Part shown: piece by piece, positions 37,472-46,282 of the stretch
How the letters are laid out: each line of letters begins with the position of its first letter
Numbering within the stretch: the first letter of the stretch is position 1
Source: Chitinophagaceae bacterium
Lineage (GTDB): Bacteria; Bacteroidota; Bacteroidia; Chitinophagales; Chitinophagaceae
Length of the DNA stretch: 64,000 nt
Assembly: GCA_026415715.1 (NCBI GenBank)
Contig: JAOAGO010000005.1
Span: forward strand, 1-64,000
Reading direction: 5' to 3'
Position numbers and translations under genes: made by a program
The notes under the pieces: generated by a model
The model's input: only the letters and a program-made list of their open reading frames with translations
Databases searched by the model: none
What the model was told of the DNA's origin: nothing

Positions 37472-38797
37472 ATGATTTTAAGTTTCTTTCTGAATAAAAA
37501 AGTTTACTTTTTCATTACCGCTATTGTTCTGGTTTTTGTGGCAAGTTATTTTTACGAACCACTGTATTCTACGGGCTTTGTTCTTTGGGGTATGCTGGGT
37601 GTTGCCATTCTTATTGATATCGTTTCTTTGTATTCGGTAAAAAAAGGTTTCGGTGCACAACGAATCGTGGCAGAACGGTTTAGTCTGGGCGATGAAAATA
37701 AAGTAATTCTTGAACTGAAAAACAACTACCCGTTTGCAATTAAAGCCACTGTCATTGATGAAATTCCTTTTCAGTTTCAGTACAGAAACTGGAAACGAAA
37801 AATTAAAATTGATGGTACAGGCTCTTACAGCCTGATTTATATGCTTACTCCCAAAACAAGGGGACTTTATGTTTTTCATGACATCAATGTGTATTGTCAT
37901 GGTCCGTTAGGACTGGTGCAACGTCGGTACATTTTTCCGCAGAAACAAAATATCAAGGTATATCCTTCATTTATTCAAATGCGGAGATACCGCTTGCTGG
38001 CAGTAAGCAACCGCCTGCAGGAAGCCGGTATAAAAAAAATACGAAGGTTAGGCCATAGTATGGAATTTGAACAAATTAAAGATTATGTAAGAGGCGATGA
38101 CTACCGGACGGTTAACTGGAAGGCCACAGCCCGTAAAGGCTCTCTGATGGTGAATAATTATACGGATGAGAGAAGCCAGCAGATTTATTGCCTGATTAAT
38201 AAAGGACGTCTGATGAAGATGCCATTCGGAGGAATGACCCTGCTTGATTATGCCATCAATGCCAGTCTGGTATTGTTAAACGTAGCCCTCATTAAACAGG
38301 ATAAAGCCGGACTGATTACATTTGAAAAAAATGTTGATACTTTTCTGGCAGCAGACAAAAAACCGGCTCAGATAAATAAAATTCTCGAAGCCTTGTATCG
38401 TCAAAATACTGAATTTGCAGAGCCGGATTTTGAAAAATTATTTTCTCTGATCCGAAGCCGTATCACTCACCGTAGTTTGTTTGTATTATTTACCAACTTT
38501 GAATCGTTAGAAGGCTTGCAGCGTCATTTGCCTGCCTTACGAAAAATGGCGCAGTACCACTTATTAATGGTTGTATTTTTTGAAAATACGGAACTCCGGC
38601 AGCTTACAAACCAGAAAGTGAAATCGCTGGAAGATTTATATCTGAAAACCATTGCCGATAAGTTTGTGTACGAAAAAAAACGAATTGTAAAAGAGTTGCA
38701 CAAAAACGGAATTCCTGCCGTGCTTACCCCGCCGGAGTTGCTTACGGTCAATACCTTGAATAAATATCTTGAACTGAAAAACCGCTTATTTATTTAA
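37472..38797 (+). CDS. DUF58 domain protein (von Willebrand A-like)
   Basis: A 441-residue protein; the ORF track begins at GTG 37469, but the ATG at 37472 directly follows and is preferred. Two spans lie in residues about 10-50, followed by a beta-rich domain and the DUF58 signature YVRGDDYRTVNWKATAR (about 205-221). The C-terminal half has a von Willebrand A-like pattern, the usual partner for MoxR ATPases. The MoxR gene is 95 bases upstream. Last member of the cluster; truB downstream has its own promoter. Confidence 0.85.
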   Translation: MILSFFLNKKVYFFITAIVLVFVASYFYEPLYSTGFVLWGMLGVAILIDIVSLYSVKKGFGAQRIVAERFSLGDENKVILELKNNYPFAIKATVIDEIPFQFQYRNWKRKIKIDGTGSYSLIYMLTPKTRGLYVFHDINVYCHGPLGLVQRRYIFPQKQNIKVYPSFIQMRRYRLLAVSNRLQEAGIKKIRRLGHSMEFEQIKDYVRGDDYRTVNWKATARKGSLMVNNYTDERSQQIYCLINKGRLMKMPFGGMTLLDYAINASLVLLNVALIKQDKAGLITFEKNVDTFLAADKKPAQINKILEALYRQNTEFAEPDFEKLFSLIRSRITHRSLFVLFTNFESLEGLQRHLPALRKMAQYHLLMVVFFENTELRQLTNQKVKSLEDLYLKTIADKFVYEKKRIVKELHKNGIPAVLTPPELLTVNTLNKYLELKNRLFI

Positions 38798-38814
38798 AAA
38801 AAGCTTCGGTCAAT

Positions 38815-38822
38815 TAGCTTTG
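38815..38822 (+). promoter_or_regulatory. -7 promoter element of truB
   Basis: TAGCTTTG matches TAnnTTTG exactly, 16 bases before the TTG start of truB and 17 bases after the DUF58 stop. It suggests that truB is not simply the tail of the preceding operon. Confidence 0.45.
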
Positions 38823-38838
38823 CCAAAAAATATTCGTT

Positions 38839-39534
38839 TTGAAGACTGAATTAAATAAGTGGGAAGCGGGCAGCATTTTGCTGATTGATAAGCCCTACGG
38901 CTGGACTTCTTTTGACATAATCCGAAAAATAAGGAAGCTCATCAATATACGCAAAGTGGGACATGCAGGAACACTTGACCCTTTGGCAACCGGCCTGCTC
39001 ATTGTGTGCACGGGAAAAATGACAAAACGAATTCAGGAATTTATGTCACTGGAAAAAGAATATCAGGGAATATTCACTCTGGGCGCCACCACGCCAACCT
39101 ACGATTTGGAAAGCAGTCCCGAAAACTTTACGCCAACGGATAACATAACAAGGGATTTTATTTTACAAACCGCTCAAACATTCATAGGTGATCAACTTCA
39201 GTTGCCGCCTGCACATTCCGCCGTAAAAGTTAAAGGAAAGCGTCTGTATGAGTTGGCCAGAGCCGGAATAGCCGTACAAGGCTCTCCGCGTAAAATACGG
39301 ATTGATGAATTTGACATCGGAAAAATTGAAATGCCCGAAGTGCACTTCAGGGTGGTTTGTTCTTCGGGAACCTATATCAGAAGCCTGGCTCACGATTTTG
39401 GAAAAGCGCTGGGCTGCGGAGCTTACCTGAGTGCACTGTGTCGTACCCGCATCGGCTCGTATCGGCTTGAAGATGCTTTTTCTCTTGATCAACTGGAAGA
39501 TGAGATTCGCAAAGATTACAACACAAAAGGATAG
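38839..39534 (+). CDS. truB: tRNA pseudouridine(55) synthase TruB
   Basis: TruB makes pseudouridine 55 in the T-loop of tRNA. The 231-residue protein has the family start LLIDKPYGWTSFDIIRKIRK and the catalytic motif GHAGTLDPLATGLL, whose Asp attacks the uridine. LPPAHSAVKVKGKRLYELAR and SSGTYIRSLAHD are also conserved. It lacks the C-terminal PUA domain of longer TruB proteins. The start is TTG, with no ATG nearby. Its last 19 bases overlap the 3' end of tamL on the opposite strand. Confidence 0.94.
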   Translation: MKTELNKWEAGSILLIDKPYGWTSFDIIRKIRKLINIRKVGHAGTLDPLATGLLIVCTGKMTKRIQEFMSLEKEYQGIFTLGATTPTYDLESSPENFTPTDNITRDFILQTAQTFIGDQLQLPPAHSAVKVKGKRLYELARAGIAVQGSPRKIRIDEFDIGKIEMPEVHFRVVCSSGTYIRSLAHDFGKALGCGAYLSALCRTRIGSYRLEDAFSLDQLEDEIRKDYNTKG

Positions 39535-41867
39535 CTGATGGCCAGCTGCAGCTGATCGGCGTCTCTCCAGCGCTTGTATCCAAACCAGCGATTTTGTACG
39601 GCGCTGTTATTCGGGGATGGACTGGGATCTTTTGCTTTAATGGAATAATCCAGCCTGATGACGAAAAATTTAAGATCAGCTCTCAACCCGGCGCCTACAC
39701 CTACCGCAATATCTTTTCCCAACCGGCTGAATTGAAATACTTCTTCCAACGGCCGGTTGGGTGCTTTTTTAACAAACCAGATATTTCCTATATCAGTAAA
39801 CAAAGCGCCTTCTACCGGAAAATCAAACAGCGTAAACATAGGGAAACGATATTCAATGTTGGCTTCCAGCTGAAGATCGCCGTAGCGGTCCGGCAGTCCG
39901 GTATTTCCAAAATCCCTGATATGCGACCCCGGCCCCAGTTTCCGAAGCGCCCAGGCACGCATACTGTTAGGCCCGCCGGCAAAATATTGTCTGAGAAGCG
40001 GAAGATTGTATCGCCTTCTTTCATTTACCGTAGATTCAAATTCATAGCCTACTCCGGTGAAAAAATGCAAAACCAGAGAAGATCTGGCGAATTGAATTTT
40101 CCGGGCAACCTCAACATCTATCTTGATAAAGCGAAACAGGTTGCTGTCTAAAAAAGGATTTCTGAAAAAGCCCGTGATGAGTCCGGAAGTTTCCAGACTG
40201 ACATTCGCCACATTCACGTGTTTGCCTTTACCTCCCGTAAAACGAAGTCCTGCAATGGCGGAAGTAATCAGCCCGTCGGCAAAAATATTTCGTAAAGCCG
40301 GGTTTTTGCCAAAGATGGAATCCAGCCGCGGCCGTGATTGAAAAGAAGTGTATTCAATGTTGGGTAAACGCAGATAGATGAGTTTTTTACCCAGCGGAAA
40401 TTCATAACCCCACGAAATATTGAAGTTGCTGAAGTTGTACAATAGCCTACGTTCTGTAATGGAACTGTTGAATGACAATATGCTGCGGAAACCCGTTCGG
40501 ACTTTTTCAGGAAGACGACTCATACGCGGCACAGGCCGGGGAAAGGAAATGCTGTGATTCAGCGTTAACTGCAGCGTTTGCAAAAAACGAACCAGGGTGG
40601 CCGTGTCCCTACCGGTTTCAATTCCGAAGCGCAGATTGGTTGAGGAAAGTCCTGAACTTTTGGCAAAATTCCGGTTCTGAAATCCCAGATTCAGCGCAAT
40701 ACCAAACAGGTTGCCCGAAATCACGGAATTGTTACGGCTTCCTTCCATATTGGCAGTAAACGAATATTTACGGGCTGGCGTAAGTTTGATATTAAAATCT
40801 GCCGTATCTGAATCGGGGCGGGGAAGGGCCTCAATATTTACAAGCCGCCAGGCGCCAATTGAATTGAGCCGGTTTATCGTACGGATATAATTTCGCTGAT
40901 CATAAACTTCACCCCTTTTGAGAAAAATGTTGTCAGGAAAAATTTTTGACTTGAAATTATTCTGATATGTTACGATTTTCAGATTTCTGAGATGCGTTTC
41001 TTTACGAGGGTTTTCGGTTGTATCGGCTGTGATGTCAGGATATACCGTGATATGGCCTATATGATATTGTATCAGCTTTGTGCTGTCGTATCCGGGTTTA
41101 AGGCGGATTTCCAGGTTGGCTGTCGGATTTTCTCTTCTTTTTCTCAATTCTTTCAGTAACTCCGCCTGTTCCAGCGGATCAAATGTGGGTCGCAAAAGTG
41201 AAATATTCAGCGTATCCCAAAGTCCGATCAGCTCTTCACGGCCAAAACGCATGTATCCGTGATTTCGCAAAAGCAAAACCAGTCGGTCTAATTCTTCTGA
41301 AACACTGCTTTTGGAAAATGCATCTCCTTTTTTGATGCGGGATTCCTGAAGGTGGTTCAACACCAGCTGCTGAACGGCGGGATGAAAAAACTGATATGAT
41401 AATGAATCTATCCGAACCGGCTTGCCGGGCTTAACCAGAAATGAAATTGTTGTGCGGTATTGATTTTGAGTAACTGTATCAACCTGTACGGTGTATGTTA
41501 TGGTATCCCGGAAATAGCCGAGAGATGTCAGTAATGCTTTCATGTATTGTACTGAACGATCAGCATATTCCGGAAGAAAAACCGGTGGCCGATTTAGCAC
41601 AGGACGATTGATTCCTTTATAAATGAATTTTCGCGTAGTCCTGACCCGTAAGCTGTCATCCAATTGTTTTTCTAATCGCGTTTCCAGTTCTTTTTTTTCC
41701 TGCCTGGTGAAATTTCCTTCTACGCTTACCGTATTTTTGAATACAAATGGTTTTTTTATAGGATAATTTCGGGGAACAACACCGCAGGACCATAAAGATA
41801 TACAAGCAATAACAATGAATAAAATGCATGCGGCATTGAACTGAAAATAACTTCGTCCCGATATCAT
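39516..41867 (-). CDS. tamL: Translocation and assembly module lipoprotein TamL (Omp85 family)
   Basis: TamL is the Bacteroidota relative of TamA, an Omp85 barrel working with TamB in building the outer membrane. The 783-residue protein begins with a lipoprotein signal (ISLWSCGVVPRNYP, lipidated Cys28), an addition absent in TamA. POTRA-like repeats follow to about residue 370, then a barrel of beta strands; the conserved YFAGGPNSMRAWALRKLGPG region and a terminal strand are visible. tamB is not in the window. It is divergent from the RNA methyltransferase gene with only 15 bases between. Confidence 0.9.
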   Translation of the reverse strand: MISGRSYFQFNAACILFIVIACISLWSCGVVPRNYPIKKPFVFKNTVSVEGNFTRQEKKELETRLEKQLDDSLRVRTTRKFIYKGINRPVLNRPPVFLPEYADRSVQYMKALLTSLGYFRDTITYTVQVDTVTQNQYRTTISFLVKPGKPVRIDSLSYQFFHPAVQQLVLNHLQESRIKKGDAFSKSSVSEELDRLVLLLRNHGYMRFGREELIGLWDTLNISLLRPTFDPLEQAELLKELRKRRENPTANLEIRLKPGYDSTKLIQYHIGHITVYPDITADTTENPRKETHLRNLKIVTYQNNFKSKIFPDNIFLKRGEVYDQRNYIRTINRLNSIGAWRLVNIEALPRPDSDTADFNIKLTPARKYSFTANMEGSRNNSVISGNLFGIALNLGFQNRNFAKSSGLSSTNLRFGIETGRDTATLVRFLQTLQLTLNHSISFPRPVPRMSRLPEKVRTGFRSILSFNSSITERRLLYNFSNFNISWGYEFPLGKKLIYLRLPNIEYTSFQSRPRLDSIFGKNPALRNIFADGLITSAIAGLRFTGGKGKHVNVANVSLETSGLITGFFRNPFLDSNLFRFIKIDVEVARKIQFARSSLVLHFFTGVGYEFESTVNERRRYNLPLLRQYFAGGPNSMRAWALRKLGPGSHIRDFGNTGLPDRYGDLQLEANIEYRFPMFTLFDFPVEGALFTDIGNIWFVKKAPNRPLEEVFQFSRLGKDIAVGVGAGLRADLKFFVIRLDYSIKAKDPSPSPNNSAVQNRWFGYKRWRDADQLQLAISYPFVL

Positions 41868-41870
41868 AAA

Positions 41871-41878
41871 TAAGTTTG
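41871..41878 (+). promoter_or_regulatory. -7 promoter element of the RNA methyltransferase gene, four bases from the ATG
   Basis: TAAGTTTG matches TAnnTTTG exactly, then CAGT and the ATG at 41883. The -33 region would lie inside the first codons of tamL on the other strand. The geometry is the same as at glyA and implies a leaderless message. Confidence 0.5.
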
Positions 41879-41882
41879 CAGT

Positions 41883-42614
41883 ATGCTCAGTAAATCAAAA
41901 CTCAAATATATCCAAAGTTTAGGCCAGAAAAAATTTCGCGACAAAGAGAATGTTTTTGTAGCCGAAGGGCCTCGCATTATAGAGGAATGGATACAAAGCA
42001 TACCGCATCAGATAATGGAAATTTATGCTGTTAGCGATTGGCTGTCGGAGAACGAATCTTCTTTAAAAAATATTTTACATTATGAAGTTTCGGAAACCGA
42101 ATTAAAAAAAATTTCACAACTCACCACACCTCAGAAGGTGTTGGCATTGGTAAAAAAATTTTCATACCAAACCCCTTTACCTGCCGAAAAAAAAATTACA
42201 CTGGCGCTCGATACCGTGCAAGACCCCGGCAACCTGGGTACGATTATTCGTATTGCCGACTGGTTTGGTGTTCATCAAGTCGTTTGCAGTCAGGATACGG
42301 CAGATGTGTATAATCCGAAAACAATTCAGGCCAGCATGGGAAGTCTGTCCAGAGTGCCGGTTATTTACACTGAGCTTTCCGAATGGATTGCCCGCCAGCC
42401 GGCAAAAATTTTTTCTGCTACCTTAAATGGCGAAAATCTTTTTCAATTCAAAAAAATTTCTGAAGGCATAGTCATTATCGGCAATGAAGCACGGGGAGTG
42501 AGAGAGGAACTGCTGCAATTATCGCATCATCACATTACTATACCAAGGAAAGGAAAAGCCGAATCGCTCAATGCTGCCGTTGCTACAGGCATCATTCTTT
42601 CGCATTTCGTATAA
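41883..42614 (+). CDS. SpoU/TrmH family RNA 2'-O-methyltransferase
   Basis: The 243-residue enzyme belongs to the SPOUT family that methylates ribose in tRNA or rRNA using S-adenosylmethionine. The N-terminal 95 residues form the RNA-binding substrate domain (FVAEGPRIIEEW); the catalytic domain shows the three motifs DPGNLGTIIRIADWFG, IVIGNEARGVREEL and IPRKGKAESLNAAVATGIIL, the last forming the knot. The exact target cannot be told from sequence (RlmB-, TrmH- and TsnR-type enzymes look alike). Start ATG, close to its promoter. Confidence 0.9.
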   Translation: MLSKSKLKYIQSLGQKKFRDKENVFVAEGPRIIEEWIQSIPHQIMEIYAVSDWLSENESSLKNILHYEVSETELKKISQLTTPQKVLALVKKFSYQTPLPAEKKITLALDTVQDPGNLGTIIRIADWFGVHQVVCSQDTADVYNPKTIQASMGSLSRVPVIYTELSEWIARQPAKIFSATLNGENLFQFKKISEGIVIIGNEARGVREELLQLSHHHITIPRKGKAESLNAAVATGIILSHFV

Positions 42615-42686
42615 AAGGTTTGCTTTTGAATTTACTGGCTAAAAAATGAAATCCCGAAAATCTTTACTTATTCCCGAAAAATCAGA

Positions 42687-43922
42687 TTACCGGAAATGTA
42701 TAGCCTGCACAGGTTGCACTTTTTTAACCAAAAGTGAAGGAATCAGCAAAACGCACATTGTAATAAAGAGTGCGCCAAAACAGATCAACGCTACCTGCCA
42801 GCCAATAATCTGTACTTCTACGGTACTGATGTAGTAGGCTTCTTCCTTTAAAGTCAGAAATCCGGTTTTCATTTGAGCCCATAACAGGACAAGTGCCAGA
42901 ATGGCGCCCAGCGAAATTCCCGTTGCCGATATAATTGCAGCGTGATGTAAGAAAATTTTTTGTACGGTAAAGTCGGTTGCACCCAACGACTTCAGTACGC
43001 CAATCATTCGAACTCGTTCCAACACCAGTATCAGAAAACAGGTTATTAGGTTTATGACGGCAACAACGGAAATGATAATCAGCAATACCATTGTATTTTT
43101 ATCCTGCAAGGCCAGCCAGTCAAAGATATTCGGCGAAATATCCCGGGCTGTCAGCGTATTCCAGGTTGGCGGAAAATCGGGTAGTTCATAGAGGGCAGAA
43201 GAAGCTGCTTCCATGTTACGGTAGTTATCAATAAAAATTTCATAACCGCTGATTTCATCTTCGTTCCATTCGTTGAGCCGTTGTATCAGTTTCATGTCGG
43301 CCAGGGCAAAGGTTTTATCATATTCTTCAATACCGGTTTTATAAATGCCCGCAATAGTGAGTTTATCGGGTCGCAACGAACCGTCCGGTCTGATAAAATA
43401 GATGAGTACTTTATCATTCAGTTTTAACTTCAGCCGTTCGGCAGTTACGGAGGAAAGGACAATTTCGCGACTGTAGGTTGAATCGTTATACCGGAGCGGT
43501 CTTCCTTGTTTGATAAAAGACAAAAGGTGCGAAAAATCTTCTTCGCTGCGCAGTCCTTTGACGATTACACCTTCCAGATCTTCCCTGGTTTTTAAAATAG
43601 CATATCGGTTGGCATAGGGGTGGATGCCCTTTATATAGGGTAACTTCCGGATTTTTTGCTCCAGTGTATCATTTTTTAAAATCGGCGTTTCTTCGGCAAT
43701 GATGGAACGGTCGGGTTCTTTTTCCACAATCCGGAGATGGCCGATAAAGCTGAAAACTTTCTGGCTGACTTTATTTTTGAAACCATTAGCTAAGGAAACG
43801 GCAATAATCATAATCATTACACTGATAGCCGTGGCGGCAATGGCCAGGCGAATGATAAAGCGGGAAAATGATTTTTGCCGGCTAAAAGCGATACGTTTTG
43901 CTATGAAACTTGCAACGTCCAA
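42687..43922 (-). CDS. FtsX-like ABC transporter permease (LolC/LolE type)
   Basis: The 411-residue protein has one N-terminal span (about 25-48), a periplasmic MacB-like domain of about 210 residues and three spans near the C-terminus (about 275-300, 322-345, 375-400), the layout of LolC/LolE. These release lipoproteins from the inner membrane for transfer to LolA. FIAKRIAFSRQKSFSRFIIRLAIAAT at the N-terminus is typical. No LolD ATPase is nearby, so the ATPase must come from elsewhere; this is usual in Bacteroidota. The 72-base gap to the methyltransferase gene is unremarkable. Confidence 0.85.
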   Translation of the reverse strand: MDVASFIAKRIAFSRQKSFSRFIIRLAIAATAISVMIMIIAVSLANGFKNKVSQKVFSFIGHLRIVEKEPDRSIIAEETPILKNDTLEQKIRKLPYIKGIHPYANRYAILKTREDLEGVIVKGLRSEEDFSHLLSFIKQGRPLRYNDSTYSREIVLSSVTAERLKLKLNDKVLIYFIRPDGSLRPDKLTIAGIYKTGIEEYDKTFALADMKLIQRLNEWNEDEISGYEIFIDNYRNMEAASSALYELPDFPPTWNTLTARDISPNIFDWLALQDKNTMVLLIIISVVAVINLITCFLILVLERVRMIGVLKSLGATDFTVQKIFLHHAAIISATGISLGAILALVLLWAQMKTGFLTLKEEAYYISTVEVQIIGWQVALICFGALFITMCVLLIPSLLVKKVQPVQAIHFR

Positions 43923-44015
43923 ATGAAATTTCCGGTCTTTTGAGTATATTTTCAGGTAAAATTAGTTTTTCATCGGGAAATATCTTACATTGTCAAATCG
44001 AAATTCAGGCATGGA

Positions 44016-45308
44016 ATGAAGAATCTTCTCAATATTAATTATGTTTTGTTTTGTCTTTCGTTTCATTTTTCATTCATAACTCAGGCCCGGTCGCCAGACA
44101 GTATTTATTTTTCAAACATACGGTCAGTGAAGTTATATAAGTCAGGCGATTTGTATTCATATCCGGTCATCACTTTAAACGGGAACGATAAGCTGGAACT
44201 TCATTTTGATGATATGGACGGGGATGTCAAATTTTACTACTACAGTTTTCAGTTATGCGATGCCGACTGGCGACCGGCAAACGTGCAGGCTTTTGATTAC
44301 ATAAGAGGATTTCTCAGCAATCGTATTACGACATACAGGATGTCGTCTTTAATTTCTACACGCTATACACATTATATGGCTGTTATTCCGGAAAGGAATT
44401 CAGTCCCGTCCCGCGGTGGAAACTATTTACTGAAAGTATATCTGAACGATGATACCACTAAAATTGCTTTTACCCGAAGATTTCTGGTAGTGAATTCAAA
44501 AGTGCAGGTCAGCGGTTTCATTACTCAGCCTTATAATGCCCGTTGGTTTCGCACCCATCAGCGCATACAGGCTCAGGTGATTCCTATGCAGGGGAAAATT
44601 CAAATCATTTCTCCACAGGATTTAAAAATGGTAATCGTTCCGAATTACATCTGGAAGCAATCACAATATTTTGACCGTCCCACGTTTTTCAGGGGAAATT
44701 TTTTTGAATACAGTGATGAAGAAGCCGGCACATTTCCGGCCGGAAAAGAATGGCGTTGGGTGGATTTACGGAGCCTGCGCATACGCAGCGAGCGAATGCT
44801 GAAGATTATAGACAGCGACACTTCGAAAAGGATTGATGTGTACGTGAATCCCGATTCCGAGCGCAGCCATCAGTTATACGTTTATTTCAGAGATTATAAC
44901 GGGCTTTTTTCTATTGAAAACCGTGACCAGCCAAATGCTTTTTGGCAAAGCGAATATGCATGGGTTCATTTTACCTATGTGCCCAAAGGTAACAGAGCCT
45001 ATCCCGGAAAAAATGTTTACATTTTCGGCGAACTGACTCAATATGAATGCAACGAAAACTCAAGAATGACATTTAATGAGGAAAAAGGTGTTTATGAAAA
45101 AGCGCTCTACTTAAAGCAGGGATTTTATAATTATAACTATGTAACCGTGCCGGACAATCAAACCGGAAATATTTCTTACGAATTTACCGAAGGAAATTTT
45201 TGGGGCACTGAAAATGCATATATGCTACTGGTTTATTTCAGGCCTCCCGGCGCAAGAGCCGATGAGTTGGTGGGTTATGCCTTGCTAAATTCTTTTTTTC
45301 AGCAATAA
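44016..45308 (+). CDS. Type IX secretion system plug protein (DUF5103)
   Basis: The 430-residue protein has a signal peptide (to about residue 24) and matches the DUF5103 family throughout: IYFSNIRSVKLYKSGDLYSYPVITL and YYYSFQLCDADWRPANVQAFDYIRGF near the start and RMTFNEEKGVYEKALYLKQGFYNYNYV near the end. This family includes the Plug protein that seals the SprA channel of the type IX secretion system in its resting state. A cargo candidate with a type IX sorting domain lies 1 kb downstream. Single-gene unit between the permease and the SRP RNA. Confidence 0.85.
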   Translation: MKNLLNINYVLFCLSFHFSFITQARSPDSIYFSNIRSVKLYKSGDLYSYPVITLNGNDKLELHFDDMDGDVKFYYYSFQLCDADWRPANVQAFDYIRGFLSNRITTYRMSSLISTRYTHYMAVIPERNSVPSRGGNYLLKVYLNDDTTKIAFTRRFLVVNSKVQVSGFITQPYNARWFRTHQRIQAQVIPMQGKIQIISPQDLKMVIVPNYIWKQSQYFDRPTFFRGNFFEYSDEEAGTFPAGKEWRWVDLRSLRIRSERMLKIIDSDTSKRIDVYVNPDSERSHQLYVYFRDYNGLFSIENRDQPNAFWQSEYAWVHFTYVPKGNRAYPGKNVYIFGELTQYECNENSRMTFNEEKGVYEKALYLKQGFYNYNYVTVPDNQTGNISYEFTEGNFWGTENAYMLLVYFRPPGARADELVGYALLNSFFQQ

Positions 45309-45335
45309 CCAAGGTATAAATAAATGTACCTCCGG

Positions 45336-45365
45336 TTCATTTTCTTCTAAAAAAATATATCTTTG
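45336..45365 (+). promoter_or_regulatory. Promoter of the SRP RNA gene
   Basis: TTC at 45336-45338 and the exact -7 box TATCTTTG at 45358-45365 are 19 bases apart. Transcription would begin at about 45370, the first base of the RNA stem, so the match is strongly supported by position. Confidence 0.65.
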
Positions 45366-45369
45366 CGCT

Positions 45370-45463
45370 GGCAGGTCTTACACGACCAGCTCCCGCTGAA
45401 CCCTCCCAGGGCCGGAAGGCAGCAAGAGTAGGTGGTTGAGCGGTGCGATGTAATCAGCCTGCC
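45370..45463 (+). ncRNA. ffs: Signal recognition particle RNA (small bacterial type)
   Basis: The sequence contains the universally conserved SRP domain IV: CCCTCCCAGGGCCGGAAGGC followed by AGCAAGAGTAGG. The ends GGCAGG (45370-45375) and CCTGCC (45458-45463) pair to close the rod. Seven T follow directly (45464-45470) as a terminator. With Ffh this RNA delivers membrane proteins to the translocon. Confidence 0.95.
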
Positions 45464-45548
45464 TTTTTTTAATTTACAATATCTTACAATCAGAAAAGAC
45501 CCACTTACTTGCTTGCCTCAAGGTGTAACTTTTTAAAATTAATTTCTC

Positions 45549-46202
45549 ATGAAATTTTTTATTGATACGGCAAATCTGGACCAGATACGCGAAGCCAACG
45601 AACTGGGAATTTTAGACGGCGTAACTACCAATCCTTCCCTGATGGCCAAAGAAGGCATTAAAGGAGAGCAAGCCATATTTCAACACTATAAAACGATTTG
45701 TGAACTGGTGGACGGTGATGTCAGCGCTGAAGTAATTTCTACGGATTATAAAGGAATTCTGGATGAAGCACAAAAGTTAGCCGATATTCACCCGAATATC
45801 GTTGTGAAGGTGCCAATGATAAAAGATGGGGTGAAAGCTATAAAATGGCTGAGCGAAAACGGAATTAAAACCAACTGTACTTTGGTTTTTTCGGCCGGCC
45901 AGGCCATACTGTGCGCAAAAGCCGGAGCTACCTATGTATCGCCCTTCATCGGTCGCATTGATGACAGCGGGTGGGATGGTGTACAGCTGATTGAGCAGGT
46001 AAAACACATATATACCGTACAGGGATTTGAAACTAAGGTGCTGGCTGCATCAATCCGTAATCCGAATCATATCATCCGTTGTGCCGAAGCCGGCGCCGAT
46101 GTCTGTACCTGTCCGCTTGATTCTATCATGGGACTTCTCAAACACCCTTTAACCGATATCGGGCTGGCTAAGTTTCTGGAAGACGCGAAAAAGACCGTTT
46201 GA
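45549..46202 (+). CDS. fsa: Fructose-6-phosphate aldolase / small transaldolase
   Basis: The 217-residue enzyme is a short transaldolase (TalC/MipB type) of the TIM-barrel class I aldolases. MKFFIDTANLDQIREAN and GVTTNPSLMAKEG are the family's opening, Lys87 in VVKVPM forms the Schiff base, and SPFIGRIDD is conserved. Members act either as fructose-6-phosphate aldolases or as pentose-phosphate transaldolases; sequence alone does not decide this, and in species lacking a long transaldolase the second role is likely. Cytoplasmic. The SRP RNA ends 85 bases upstream. Confidence 0.92.
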   Translation: MKFFIDTANLDQIREANELGILDGVTTNPSLMAKEGIKGEQAIFQHYKTICELVDGDVSAEVISTDYKGILDEAQKLADIHPNIVVKVPMIKDGVKAIKWLSENGIKTNCTLVFSAGQAILCAKAGATYVSPFIGRIDDSGWDGVQLIEQVKHIYTVQGFETKVLAASIRNPNHIIRCAEAGADVCTCPLDSIMGLLKHPLTDIGLAKFLEDAKKTV

Positions 46203-46282
46203 GGTTCTGAATTTTTTCTACAAAATTTACGAATTCAGGTTTTAAAATTTTTTTTAATTTCGTAGGAGAAAAAATTCTTCCT

